Shown: positions 8,955-17,275 of the stretch, in pieces
How positions within the stretch are numbered: the stretch's first letter is position 1
Layout: each line of letters begins with the position of its first letter
Translations under genes and position numbers: made by a program
From: an uncultured Prevotellaceae bacterium
GTDB taxonomy: Bacteria; Bacteroidota; Bacteroidia; Bacteroidales; Bacteroidaceae
DNA length: 52,962 nt
Assembly: GCA_947174945.1 (NCBI GenBank)
Contig: CAMWKZ010000015.1
Location: 1 to 52,962, forward strand
Direction: 5' to 3'
Notes under the pieces: model-generated
Told to the model about the DNA's origin: nothing
Database searches by the model: none
The model's input: only the letters and a program-made list of their open reading frames with translations

Positions 8955-10069
8955 TGCGCCCACTCCTATACCTACTTCTGGCAACGGTGTTGCTATCGTC
9001 CTGTGGCCGACAGACTGCGGCCCGGCAGGACGGTGGCGACACCGTTGCCTTTAAGTATGCCCGCCGGCTCAGTGTGGTGCGCCACGACGGCTACACCGAG
9101 GTGACGCTGCAAAACCCGTGGCAAACGGACAAGACGCTGCACCGCTACCTGCTGGTGCCACACGATGCACCGCTGCCCGAACTGCCCGAAGGCACCGTCA
9201 TCCGCACGCCCTTACGGCGCAGCGCCGTCTTCACCACCGTACACTGCGCCCTATTGCAGCTCCTGCACACGGAGGGAAGCATTGCGGGCGTGGCCGACCT
9301 GAAGTATATCAAGCTGCCCTATATCCACGAGCAGGTGCGGGCAGGGCGCATTGCCGACTGCGGCGAGGCCATGAGCCCCACCATTGAAAAGCTGATAGAC
9401 CTGCGCCCCGATGCCGTCCTGCTGTCGCCCTTTGAGAACAGCGGCGGCTACGGCAGGCTGGAGGGCATTGGCGTTCCGCTGGTGGAGTGTGCCGACTATA
9501 TGGAGCCTACGCCGCTGGGACGTGCCGAGTGGCTCCGCTTCTACGGGATGCTGTTCGGTTGCGAGCAGCGTGCCGACAGCCTGTTTGCCGTGGTCGACAG
9601 CAGCTACAATGCCTTGAAAGCGGTGGCCGGCAGGTCGAAGGTGGTGCGCTCCGTGGTGTTCGACAAGATGATGGGCTCCGTCTGGTACGTGCCGGGCGGC
9701 CAGAGCACCGTCGGCCAACTGCTGGCCGATGCCCGTTGCAGCTATCCGTGGGCACACGACGAGCATGGCGGCTCGGTGTCGCTGCCCTTCGAGACGGTGC
9801 TGGAGAGGGCAGGGGAGTGCGACGTGTGGCTGCTCCGATATAGCAGCGACCACCCACTTAGCTACGAGGAACTGCTGGCCGAGCACCGTGGCTACGACCG
9901 CTTCCGGGCTTTCCAGCGCCATGAGGTGTATGGCTGCAACGTGTCGCTGTCGCAGTTCTACGAGGAGACGCCCTTCCGCCCCGACTGGTTGCTGGCCGAC
10001 TACATCCAGTTGCTGCACCCCGACATACCGAACCTGCCACCGTTGCGTTACTATCAGAAAATGCCATGA
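8954..10069 (+). CDS. btuF: BtuF-like cobalamin-binding lipoprotein of an ABC importer
   Basis: Periplasmic substrate-binding component that would deliver cobalamin from the outer-membrane receptor to the inner-membrane permease. A lipobox (LLSSC, Cys near residue 16) indicates membrane anchoring. The class III binding-protein fold is visible: VIRTPLRRSAVFTTVH, then IAGVADLKYI, a PTIEKLIDLRPDAVLLSP segment typical of BtuF/FepB proteins, a long linker helix, and a second lobe from VVFDKMMGSVWYVPGG. At 371 aa it is longer than E. coli BtuF, as is normal in Bacteroidetes. It overlaps the upstream gene by one base and the permease gene by four. Iron-siderophore proteins share the fold; B12 is favoured by the riboswitch. 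Confidence 0.85.
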   Translation: MRPLLYLLLATVLLSSCGRQTAARQDGGDTVAFKYARRLSVVRHDGYTEVTLQNPWQTDKTLHRYLLVPHDAPLPELPEGTVIRTPLRRSAVFTTVHCALLQLLHTEGSIAGVADLKYIKLPYIHEQVRAGRIADCGEAMSPTIEKLIDLRPDAVLLSPFENSGGYGRLEGIGVPLVECADYMEPTPLGRAEWLRFYGMLFGCEQRADSLFAVVDSSYNALKAVAGRSKVVRSVVFDKMMGSVWYVPGGQSTVGQLLADARCSYPWAHDEHGGSVSLPFETVLERAGECDVWLLRYSSDHPLSYEELLAEHRGYDRFRAFQRHEVYGCNVSLSQFYEETPFRPDWLLADYIQLLHPDIPNLPPLRYYQKMP

Positions 10070-11076
10070 GTAAGGGAACTGCCTATTGCCTGTTGCTGGG
10101 CGGCGTGCTTGTCGTCTTGTTTGCACTGAACGTCTTCGTGGGTTCGGTCTCTATTCCTGTGGATGCCACGGTGCGCATCCTGCTGGGCGACGAGGTGAAA
10201 CCCTCGTGGCAGTACATCATCGTGCAGTCACGGCTGCCTCAGGCCATCACGGCCACGCTGGCCGGCGGTGCGCTGGCCGTCAGCGGACTGCTGTTGCAGA
10301 CGGCCTTCCGCAATCCGCTGGCAGGCCCCAGCGTGTTTGGTGTCAACAGCGGTGCAGGCTTGGGCGTGGCACTGGTCATGCTGTTCATGGGTGGCAGCAT
10401 ATCAGCCGGTTCGGTCAGCGTGTCGGGCTTCGTGGCCGTGCTGGTGGCCGCCTTCACTGGTGCCATGACGGTCATGGCCGTCATCTTCTTCTTTTCGATG
10501 CGGGTGCGCAACAGCGTCATGCTGCTCATCATCGGCATCATGATAGGCTACATATCCAATTCGGCCATTTCGCTGCTCAACTTCTTCGCCACCGACGAGG
10601 GGGTCAAGTCGTACATGGTGTGGGGCATGGGCTCGTTTGGCGGCGTGTCGGTGCAGATGCTGCCCACGTTTTCCATTGTCGCCTTGCTGGGACTGCTGGG
10701 CAGCGTGCTGCTGATTAAGCCCCTCAACGCCCTGCTGCTGGGCGACCGCTATGCCGAGAACTTAGGGGTCAACATTGTGCGGGTGCGCAACTGGCTGCTG
10801 GTGGTCACGGGATTGCTGACCGCCATCGTCACTGCCTTCTGCGGCCCTGTGGCCTTCATCGGGCTGGCCGTTCCCCACGTCGCCCGCCTGCTGCTGCGCA
10901 CCGACAACCACCGCTCGCTGTTGCCAGCCACCATCCTGACGGGCAGCATCGTGGCACTGTTGTGCTCATTGCTCTGTGTGTTGCCGGGCGAGAACGGGGT
11001 CATTCCGCTGAACGCAGTCACCCCGTTATTGGGCGCTCCCGTCATCATTTACGTCATTATTAGGGGGCGAAAATAG
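10066..11076 (+). CDS. btuC: FecCD/BtuC family ABC transporter permease
   Basis: Inner-membrane permease for cobalamin, 336 aa, the usual length for BtuC/FecC/FecD. About ten hydrophobic segments can be read, and the family signature is clear: SRLPQAITATLAGGALAVSG near residue 45, then FRNPLAGPSVFGVNSGAG, and GPVAFIGLAVPHVAR near residue 265, the region that contacts the ATPase. It overlaps btuF by ATGA and is the last gene of the operon. No ATP-binding subunit follows: the next 90 bases lead to a tRNA gene, so BtuD must be supplied from elsewhere or shared with another importer. Confidence 0.9.
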   Translation: MSKGTAYCLLLGGVLVVLFALNVFVGSVSIPVDATVRILLGDEVKPSWQYIIVQSRLPQAITATLAGGALAVSGLLLQTAFRNPLAGPSVFGVNSGAGLGVALVMLFMGGSISAGSVSVSGFVAVLVAAFTGAMTVMAVIFFFSMRVRNSVMLLIIGIMIGYISNSAISLLNFFATDEGVKSYMVWGMGSFGGVSVQMLPTFSIVALLGLLGSVLLIKPLNALLLGDRYAENLGVNIVRVRNWLLVVTGLLTAIVTAFCGPVAFIGLAVPHVARLLLRTDNHRSLLPATILTGSIVALLCSLLCVLPGENGVIPLNAVTPLLGAPVIIYVIIRGRK

Positions 11077-11113
11077 GAAAAATGCAGTTTTTTGAAAAAA
11101 AAGTGCCGAAAAG

Positions 11114-11146
11114 TTTGGTGGTTTCACCAAAAGTCCGTACCTTTGC
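11114..11146 (+). promoter_or_regulatory. Promoter of tRNA-Arg
   Basis: TTTG at 11114-11117, 20 bases, then TACCTTTGC at 11138-11146, ending 19 bases before the mature tRNA. A good Bacteroidetes primary-sigma promoter. Confidence 0.7.
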
Positions 11147-11165
11147 ACTCGCTTTTAAGAAGTAC

Positions 11166-11239
11166 GGCTCCCTAGCTCAACTGAATAGAGCATCTGACTA
11201 CGGATCAGAAGGTTGTGGGTTTGAATCCCGCGGGAGTCA
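11166..11239 (+). tRNA. tRNA-Arg (anticodon ACG)
   Basis: A full 74-base cloverleaf: acceptor stem GGCTCCC with GGGAGTC, D-arm GCTC/GAGC, anticodon stem TCTGA/TCAGA around the loop CTACGGA (anticodon ACG, read as ICG after deamination), a five-base variable loop, and T-arm GTGGG/CCCGC with loop TTTGAAT. The discriminator base is A, and CCA is not encoded. It has its own promoter and a strong terminator, so it is a single-gene unit. Confidence 0.95.
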
Positions 11240-11241
11240 CT

Positions 11242-11270
11242 AAGAGGTGGTTGAAAGACCACCTCTTTTC
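11242..11270 (+). terminator. Intrinsic terminator after tRNA-Arg
   Basis: A perfect ten-pair stem (11242-11251 with 11258-11267) with a six-base loop; the T-rich TTTTCTTTT tract begins within the 3' arm. It starts three bases after the tRNA. Confidence 0.9.
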
Positions 11271-11295
11271 TTTTACCCCATTTGGTGGGCTATTC

Positions 11296-11449
11296 ATGCG
11301 GAGTTGATGGGCATACGGTGCGGACTGCGTCGGCGCATGGTGCGAAGCACGTCGGCACACGATGCGGACGGCCTCGGCGCATGATGCGGAGCGCGTCCGT
11401 GCATGGTGCGAAGCACGTCGGCACATGGTGCGGACGGCCTTGGCACAAA
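11296..11449 (+). repeat. 22-bp tandem repeat array 1 (seven units)
   Basis: Seven contiguous units of exactly 22 bases start at 11296, 11318, 11340, 11362, 11384, 11406 and 11428; the first and last are degenerate. The unit reads GTGCGGAC or GTGCGAAG, a variable core, then TCGGCGCATG or TCGGCACATG. Purine/pyrimidine swaps are concentrated in the core, while the unit ends are kept. The array lies between the tRNA-Arg terminator and the 3' end of the convergent DUF5686 gene. It is the reverse complement of the related arrays at 29397-29528 and 37939-38070. There are no spacers, so it is not a CRISPR. Confidence 0.85.
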
Positions 11450-11468
11450 ACGGGGGTAAAATGGGGGG

Positions 11469-14036
11469 TTAGAAGCTGAACGACATGGTGTAGCGGAAAC
11501 CCCACTTCGGACTGGTGGGCAGCTCGTTGTAGCTCAGTCGGCGCACGTACTCGATGCGGAAGAAACGGAACACGTTGTGCAGTCCCAGCACCACCTCGGC
11601 ATACGGGCGATGAGGCTCCATCAGGTTCACACCCTCGGGGAAGTACATCAGCCGTGGGTTGCCCGCATTCTCAGGCAGAGTGGGGTTGTTCTTGTCCGAC
11701 AGGCTGCCCCACAGCATACGGATGCCGATGCGCTCGCGCCAGTGCAGTCGCCGGATGAGGGGGATGCGGTTGAGCACCTTTCCGTTCAGGTCCCAGAAGG
11801 CCATCAGCGAGCAGTAGCGGTCGTTCAGAAACTCCATTGTATTGATAAGATTGAACGTCTCGGGCTGGATGATGTACGATGTGTTGGCTGCGGGGTGGAG
11901 CAGTAGCGGATAGGGCACCTGACTCCACTGGATGCCCCCCTTGAGGTAGAAGTCGAGCTTGCCCCAGCTGTTGCTCAGCCAGAAACGCTTGTGCAGCCCC
12001 ACCTCGGTGTACTGATAGCTGTACTCGCCCCCCAGCAGCCCGCTGAAGCCCACGGTGTGGGCAATGTTGAACACGGGAGCGTCGAAGTTGATGACGCGGC
12101 GGCGCAGCTTGTTGTTGACGTATGTCTCGCCCGGCGCATAGCGCAGTCGGGTTGTCAGCTCGGTGGTGCGCATACGGTCGCCGTTGCCCGTCTTGCGGTA
12201 CTCAGTGGGCATCGGCTGGTCGAGCGTGCCGAACGTCATGTGCCCGCAGCTCTCGTTGCCCTCCGCCTTACCGCTGACGGTCGCCTTCAGCCCCCAGTCG
12301 GTCTCGTAGTCGAAGGTCAGCTGCTGGCGGTTGTAGTGGAGCATCTTGTTCGTCTCGGCCCACTTGACAGCCACCAAGAAGTTGTCCTTGTCGGTGTCCA
12401 TAAAGCGGTCGCCCGGGGCGCACACGTCGCGCGTCGACTGCAGGGTGACGGTGCGGCGCGGAAACTCGTGGGGCAGGTACTTCTTGGCATTCAGCGAGTA
12501 CGTCACCTCGGCGTTATAGTAATTCTTGTGCGAACCCCATCCGCGCCCAATGTAGCCCGACAGAAACCAGTGGGGCGACAGGTTGGCCGTGGTCTTGGCT
12601 GACAGGCGCGAGCGCCACCCGTCCACGTAGTTATGGCTCAGGATAGTGTTGATGGGGCATAGGTCGACGTAGTTCGGAGTGCCCGTCTCGACCGAGTTTT
12701 CAACCAGCGTCTTTAGTGCGAAGACGAAGTAGTTCATGCCCTTGACGTTCGCCACGCGGTGGATGAACTTCTCCATCGAGCCTTCGCTCTTCGTCAGCTC
12801 CACCTGTCGGTGCTGTGCCCAGAAGCTGTCGTCGCGCATCTCAGCGTCAGGCTCGGTCACCTCGTCGGCCATGCCCTTGAACAGCCTCTTGGGTATGGGC
12901 GTGAAGGCATAGTCAGAGAGCCGTGTGGTGCGGCTGACGTTGAAGCTGTTCAGCGAGTTCAGCAGCCCCAGCTCAGTGGTCATGTCGTCGTGCGTCAGCA
13001 CCCACTGGCCATCGGCCAGCCGCTCATACTCCTGCACTATCTTGACGTTGTTGACGAAGTTGACCGTACTCTGGTGGGGGATAGTCATCTCGCACCGACG
13101 CACGTGCAGCGTTGAGTCGCGCAGCACATACAGGTCGCCGCGGAACCCCATGTCGTTCTGGTTGTTGGGCAGAAAGTGCAGGTGTATGCACGAGTCGCGC
13201 CCCACCGCCAGCGTGTCCTCGATGTAGTAGCGGTAGAAGCCAATGCCCCGCTCGGAGATAGGCGACACGAAAGGGTATTGCAACAGGCGTATTTGCTCCT
13301 GATACAGGTCTACGTTGGTGAACACGTCCTTGAGTACGGCATTGATAATGTCGCCCGTCTGGAACAGGTCGTTCAGTCCCTTCGACGTCTGCCCCGTGAT
13401 GATGGTCTTCTCGGCGTGCGGTTCGCGGCGGTATATCTTTTGTGCCACCGTCTCGTCTACGCTGACGGGCAGTATCAGCTTGCCCGTGGCGGGGTTCACC
13501 TCTACGTGCTCCACCAGCCAGGGGTTCTGCTTGAAGGGTGCCTGACCCATCTGTTCGGGCTTCAGGTCGTTCAGCGCGAGGGTTATCTTCTCGTACTTAT
13601 TATATTGGTAGTAGGCGTTCTGTGCAAGGTCGGTCAGCCGCTTGGCGGCTATGACGCGCCGCATCAGCTCAACGGCGGGGTTGTTCTTTCGGCTGTACCG
13701 GCTGCTCTTCGACTTGACCGTCACCTCGGCCAGCATCTGGCGGTCGGGCTTCAGCCTGATGTCCAGCCTCGGCTGGGTCTTCGCCGTAATGGTCACGCTG
13801 CGCGACTTATAGCCCACGGCGCTGAACGTCAGGCTCCATCCCTCGTGGCGCGCTATCTGATAGCGACCGTAGGCATCGGAGACAGCCGCTATGCGGTGCC
13901 CCTTGTAGACCGCGCTGGCAAAGGCTATCGTGTCGCCCGTGTCGGCATCGGTGATGGTGCCCCGAAGCTGTTGCCCTCGGGCGGCAATGCCCAACAGCAG
14001 AAGGCTCAACAGGATGTAAAGTCTGTTCGTTCTCAT
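11469..14036 (-). CDS. DUF5686 outer-membrane protein with carboxypeptidase-like regulatory domain
   Basis: A large exported protein (about 855 aa) of a Bacteroidetes-only family. After a signal peptide (MRTNRLYILLSLLLLG, cleavage near ARGQ) there is a CarboxypepD_reg-like beta-sandwich (about residues 22-105; LRGTITDADTGDTI, YGRYQIA, VGYKSRS), then the DUF5686 body, and a long run of alternating, aromatic-rich strands ending FRYTMSFSF, the typical C-terminus of an outer-membrane beta-barrel. The start at 14036 is chosen because a -7 element lies at 14045-14053 and would fall inside the longer reading from 14048. The family has no proven function; in other Bacteroidetes it is annotated only by domain. 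No partner gene is adjacent. Confidence 0.85.
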   Translation of the reverse strand: MRTNRLYILLSLLLLGIAARGQQLRGTITDADTGDTIAFASAVYKGHRIAAVSDAYGRYQIARHEGWSLTFSAVGYKSRSVTITAKTQPRLDIRLKPDRQMLAEVTVKSKSSRYSRKNNPAVELMRRVIAAKRLTDLAQNAYYQYNKYEKITLALNDLKPEQMGQAPFKQNPWLVEHVEVNPATGKLILPVSVDETVAQKIYRREPHAEKTIITGQTSKGLNDLFQTGDIINAVLKDVFTNVDLYQEQIRLLQYPFVSPISERGIGFYRYYIEDTLAVGRDSCIHLHFLPNNQNDMGFRGDLYVLRDSTLHVRRCEMTIPHQSTVNFVNNVKIVQEYERLADGQWVLTHDDMTTELGLLNSLNSFNVSRTTRLSDYAFTPIPKRLFKGMADEVTEPDAEMRDDSFWAQHRQVELTKSEGSMEKFIHRVANVKGMNYFVFALKTLVENSVETGTPNYVDLCPINTILSHNYVDGWRSRLSAKTTANLSPHWFLSGYIGRGWGSHKNYYNAEVTYSLNAKKYLPHEFPRRTVTLQSTRDVCAPGDRFMDTDKDNFLVAVKWAETNKMLHYNRQQLTFDYETDWGLKATVSGKAEGNESCGHMTFGTLDQPMPTEYRKTGNGDRMRTTELTTRLRYAPGETYVNNKLRRRVINFDAPVFNIAHTVGFSGLLGGEYSYQYTEVGLHKRFWLSNSWGKLDFYLKGGIQWSQVPYPLLLHPAANTSYIIQPETFNLINTMEFLNDRYCSLMAFWDLNGKVLNRIPLIRRLHWRERIGIRMLWGSLSDKNNPTLPENAGNPRLMYFPEGVNLMEPHRPYAEVVLGLHNVFRFFRIEYVRRLSYNELPTSPKWGFRYTMSFSF

Positions 14037-14044
14037 TTCAGCCT

Positions 14045-14053
14045 GCAAAATTA
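14045..14053 (-). promoter_or_regulatory. -7 element (TAATTTTGC) for the DUF5686 gene
   Basis: On the minus strand TAATTTTGC is followed by only eight bases before the ATG at 14036. Transcription would start within a few bases of the start codon, so the mRNA is probably leaderless or nearly so. No clear TTTG is seen at the expected upstream spacing. Confidence 0.55.
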
Positions 14054-14145
14054 GCTATTTTTCTGCAAACGGCATTGCGTTGCTTGCCCTTAGCGATGCT
14101 GATTTAACAGAATTTACAGTTATGCCCACAAAAAGTGGGCAGCCA

Positions 14146-14178
14146 CTTGGCTATCCCGTTTTTTTGTCGTATCTTTGC
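14146..14178 (+). promoter_or_regulatory. Promoter of the fabD-GH13-AlaX operon
   Basis: TATCTTTGC at 14170-14178 with a CTTG at 14146-14149 as an imperfect upstream element. It lies 44 bases before the fabD ATG. Confidence 0.6.
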
Positions 14179-14222
14179 AAGCGTATTAAGGATATATCAA
14201 TTAAACAACGATAAAGAAGAAT

Positions 14223-15110
14223 ATGAAAGCATTTGTTTTTCCCGGTCAGGGAGCACAGTTTGTAGGTATGGGCAAAGACCTGTACGACACGAATGAGACT
14301 GCCAAGCAGTTGTTTGAGAAGGCTAACGAGATTCTGGGCTACCGCATCACGGATGTCATGTTCGCAGGTACTGACGACGACTTGAAGCAGACCAAGGTTA
14401 CCCAGCCTGCTGTATTCCTGCACTCGGTTATATCGGCCATCTGTCTGGGCGACAACTTCGACCCCAAGATGGTGGCTGGCCACTCGCTGGGCGAGTTCTC
14501 GGCACTGACTGCCGCTGGCGCCCTGTCGTTTGAAGACGGCCTGAAGCTGGTCTACGCACGTGCTATGGCTATGCAGAAAGCCTGCGAGGCTCAGCCCTCG
14601 ACAATGGCTGCCATCATTGGACTGCCCGACGAGAAGGTGGAGGAGATATGCGCCGGCATCAACCGTGAAGGCCACGTCGTGGTGTGCGCCAACTATAATA
14701 ACCCGGGTCAGCTGGTTATCAGCGGCAACGTGGAGGCCATCAACGAGGCTTGCGAGCAGCTGAAGGCTGCCGGTGCCAAGCGTGCCCTGCCCCTGAAGGT
14801 GGGCGGTGCGTTCCACTCGCCACTCATGCAGCCTGCCAAGGACGAGCTGCAGGCTGCCATCGAGCAGACCGAGGTGAAGGCTCCGAAGTGTCCCGTCTAT
14901 CAGAACGTGGACGGCAAGCCGCACACCGACCCTGCCGAGATTAAGCAGAACCTAATCGCCCAGCTGACCAGCTCGGTGCGCTGGACGCAGTGTGTGCAGA
15001 ACATGGTTCAGGACGGTGCCGACGACTTCACCGAGTGTGGCCCGGGCAAGGCGCTGCAGGGCATGATAGCCAAAATCAACAGGGAGGTCAGCGCCCACGG
15101 CATTGAATAA
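14223..15110 (+). CDS. fabD: Malonyl-CoA:ACP transacylase
   Basis: Cytosolic enzyme that loads malonyl groups from CoA onto acyl carrier protein, feeding fatty acid elongation. The 295-residue protein is of standard length. It has the FPGQGAQ opening motif, the nucleophile elbow GHSLGE (Ser88), a YNNPGQLVISG segment and the catalytic His in GGAFHSPLM (His198). It is followed 13 bases later by an alpha-amylase-family gene, an unusual partner, and no other fab genes are nearby. Confidence 0.97.
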   Translation: MKAFVFPGQGAQFVGMGKDLYDTNETAKQLFEKANEILGYRITDVMFAGTDDDLKQTKVTQPAVFLHSVISAICLGDNFDPKMVAGHSLGEFSALTAAGALSFEDGLKLVYARAMAMQKACEAQPSTMAAIIGLPDEKVEEICAGINREGHVVVCANYNNPGQLVISGNVEAINEACEQLKAAGAKRALPLKVGGAFHSPLMQPAKDELQAAIEQTEVKAPKCPVYQNVDGKPHTDPAEIKQNLIAQLTSSVRWTQCVQNMVQDGADDFTECGPGKALQGMIAKINREVSAHGIE

Positions 15111-15123
15111 GTGCATGGAATAA

Positions 15124-16773
15124 ATGGAAAAGGTAATCATCTATCAGATATTTACCAGGCTTTTCGGCAATCGTAACCTTTCTCGCAAAGAGAACGGCTC
15201 GATTGCCGAAAATGGTTGTGGTAAGTTTGCAGACTTCACGCCCAAGGTGCTGAAGGACATTCGCTCGATGGGCATCACCCACGTGTGGTACACGGGCGTT
15301 ATCCGTCATGCCACGCAGACGGACTATACCCGCTATGGCATTCCGCGCCAGCACCCGGCCATCGTCAAGGGCAAGGCGGGTTCGCCATACGCCATTACCG
15401 ACTATTACGACGTGGACCCCGACTTGGCTACTGACGTGAAGCAGCGCATGGCGGAGTTTGAACAGCTGGTGGAGCGCTCTCATGCGGCAGGGCTGAAGGT
15501 CATCATCGACTTCGTGCCCAACCACGTGGCGCGTCAGTATCAGTCGGTATGCAAGCCCAAGAAGGTGAAGGACTTAGGCGAGACGGACAACCGAGAGCAT
15601 GGCTTCGACCCGCAGAACAACTTCTACTATTGTCCGGGGCAGCGTTTCGACCCTTACTTCGACCTGTATCACAGCGAGCAGGAGCCTTACTTGGAGGAGC
15701 CAGCCAAGGCTACGGGCAACGACCACTTTGACAACGCACCGGGCAAGAACGACTGGTACGAGACGGTGAAGCTGAACTACGGCGTGGACTACTATGCTGG
15801 GCGTATTGGCCACTTCGACCCCGTGCCTGACACGTGGCAGAAGATGACCGATATCCTGCTGTTCTGGGCGAAGAAGGGCATTGACGGTTTCCGTTGCGAC
15901 ATGGCCGAGATGGTGCCTGCTGAGTTCTGGCGGTATGCTACGGACATCGTGAAGAAGAAGTACAAGAAGCTCGTATTCGTGGGCGAGGTTTACAATCCCA
16001 ACGAGTATCGTAGGTATCTGGCGGCGGGCTTCGACTGGCTCTACGACAAGGTGGGAATGTACGACACGATGCGCAGTGTCATTTGCCAGCAGGCCTCAAC
16101 CCATGCCATCACTCACGCTTGGCAGCAGACCGATGATATTCGCGACCACATGCTTTACTTCTTGGAGAACCACGACGAACAGCGCGTGGCCAGCGACTTC
16201 TTTGCGGCTAATGCGCAGAAGGGGGTGCCGGCCATGCTGGCCTCCGTATTGCTTCAGCAGAACCCGTTCATGCTGTATGCTGGCGAAGAGTATGGCGAGC
16301 GTGGTATGGACCATGAGGGATTTAGTGGCAACGACGGTCGCACGACCATCTTTGACTATTGGAGCATTGACACGCTGTGCAGGGCTGCCGACAAGAAACT
16401 GACGGACGAGGAGAAGGCGCTTTACGACATACACGTGAAGGCCATACAGCTGGCGCGTCAGGAGAAGGCGGTGAGCGATGGTTTGTTCTTTGACTTGATG
16501 TATGTGAATGGGCACTTGCAGCGTCAGTACGCATTCCTGCGTCGTGCGGAGAGTGAGCTACTGCTGGTAGTCGTGAACTTTGAGCCTCATGACGTGACGA
16601 TTGATGTCAACGTGCCTGCCCATGCCTTTGAATACCTGTCGATGCAGGAAAAGGTGGTGATAGGTGCCGACCTGCTGACGAAAGAGAAGCTGGCCATGAA
16701 CCTGAAGAAGGACGGAGCCGTGCGCATGGAGGTCAAAGCCTACAGCGGACGGGTTTGGAAAGTCAAGATATAA
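15124..16773 (+). CDS. Alpha-amylase family (GH13) glycosidase, cytosolic
   Basis: Acts on alpha-1,4-glucans or maltooligosaccharides. There is no signal peptide (MEKVIIYQIF begins directly at the barrel), so it should act on intracellular glycogen or imported oligosaccharides. The GH13 conserved regions are present: DFVPNH, then GFRCDMAE (nucleophile Asp259), VGEVYN (acid/base Glu288) and ENHDEQ (Asp351), followed by a small C-terminal beta domain. It has an unusual insertion-rich N-terminal barrel half (DPQNNFYYCPG). It lies between fabD and an AlaX-like gene in one apparent operon. Exact specificity (alpha-amylase, neopullulanase or glucosidase) cannot be told from sequence alone. Confidence 0.88.
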   Translation: MEKVIIYQIFTRLFGNRNLSRKENGSIAENGCGKFADFTPKVLKDIRSMGITHVWYTGVIRHATQTDYTRYGIPRQHPAIVKGKAGSPYAITDYYDVDPDLATDVKQRMAEFEQLVERSHAAGLKVIIDFVPNHVARQYQSVCKPKKVKDLGETDNREHGFDPQNNFYYCPGQRFDPYFDLYHSEQEPYLEEPAKATGNDHFDNAPGKNDWYETVKLNYGVDYYAGRIGHFDPVPDTWQKMTDILLFWAKKGIDGFRCDMAEMVPAEFWRYATDIVKKKYKKLVFVGEVYNPNEYRRYLAAGFDWLYDKVGMYDTMRSVICQQASTHAITHAWQQTDDIRDHMLYFLENHDEQRVASDFFAANAQKGVPAMLASVLLQQNPFMLYAGEEYGERGMDHEGFSGNDGRTTIFDYWSIDTLCRAADKKLTDEEKALYDIHVKAIQLARQEKAVSDGLFFDLMYVNGHLQRQYAFLRRAESELLLVVVNFEPHDVTIDVNVPAHAFEYLSMQEKVVIGADLLTKEKLAMNLKKDGAVRMEVKAYSGRVWKVKI

Positions 16774-16775
16774 GG

Positions 16776-17258
16776 ATGGATATGAAGACGGACGAGTTGG
16801 TGCTGAACGCGCACAACAAGGAGGAGTTTCCTCCGGCGCATACGGCGGAGCACTTGCTGAACCAGACGATGGTGCGTCTGTTTGGGTGCGAGCGTTCATA
16901 CAATGCTCACGTGGAGCGGAAGAAGAGTAAGATGAGCTTTCATCTGGACCATAAGCCTACCAGACAGGAGGAGAAGGAGATTGAGCGCGAGATGCAGCGG
17001 TTGATTGACGAGGACTTGCCCGTAACGATGGAGTATTGTCAGCGCGACGCACTCCCTGCGGGCATTAGCCTTGACCGCCTGCCCGGCGATGCGTCGGAAA
17101 CCATCCGACTGGTGCGGATAGGTGACTATGATGTCTGTCCGTGCATCGGTAAGCATGTGCGCTCGACGGCTCAGATAGGTCGCTTCGAAATGCTCGGCAC
17201 CAACTGGGACGAACAAGAGCGGTCTTTCAGAGTGAGGTTCAAAATAATAGCCCTGTAA
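16776..17258 (+). CDS. AlaX-like stand-alone tRNA editing protein
   Basis: Likely hydrolyses mischarged tRNA (Ser- or Gly-tRNA-Ala type) in trans, like the editing domain of alanyl-tRNA synthetase. All four metal-binding positions of the family are visible: HTAEH (His22, His26) and CPCIGKH (Cys123, His127). A THR/AlaRS second-domain-like ending follows (VRSTAQIGRFEM). The protein is about 160 aa, in the range of short AlaX. The start at 16776 (or 16782) falls just after the GH13 stop; longer in-frame starts would overlap that gene. Its TAA lies inside a shared bidirectional terminator. Which amino acid is edited is unknown. Confidence 0.8.
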   Translation: MDMKTDELVLNAHNKEEFPPAHTAEHLLNQTMVRLFGCERSYNAHVERKKSKMSFHLDHKPTRQEEKEIEREMQRLIDEDLPVTMEYCQRDALPAGISLDRLPGDASETIRLVRIGDYDVCPCIGKHVRSTAQIGRFEMLGTNWDEQERSFRVRFKIIAL

Positions 17259-17275
17259 TCGTTACAGGGCTATTT
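17246..17275. terminator. Bidirectional terminator containing both convergent stop codons
   Basis: A 13-pair perfect stem (17246-17258 with 17262-17274) and a three-base TCG loop. The AlaX stop TAA is the last codon of the left arm, and the stop of the convergent endonuclease-fold gene is the first codon of the right arm. T-rich bases follow on both strands. Confidence 0.85.

Noticed and set aside
9251..10126. Long minus-strand frame (291 aa) opposite btuF
   Set aside because: It lies wholly against a well-supported gene with clear family motifs; GC-rich codons on the other strand produce long antisense frames here and at several other genes.
11205..11505. Frames over repeat array 1 and the tRNA
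   Set aside because: Same cause as in array 3; they also run through a tRNA and its terminator.
13176..14054. Plus-strand frame of 292 aa opposite the DUF5686 gene
   Set aside because: Antisense shadow of a strongly supported gene; no recognisable motifs or promoter.
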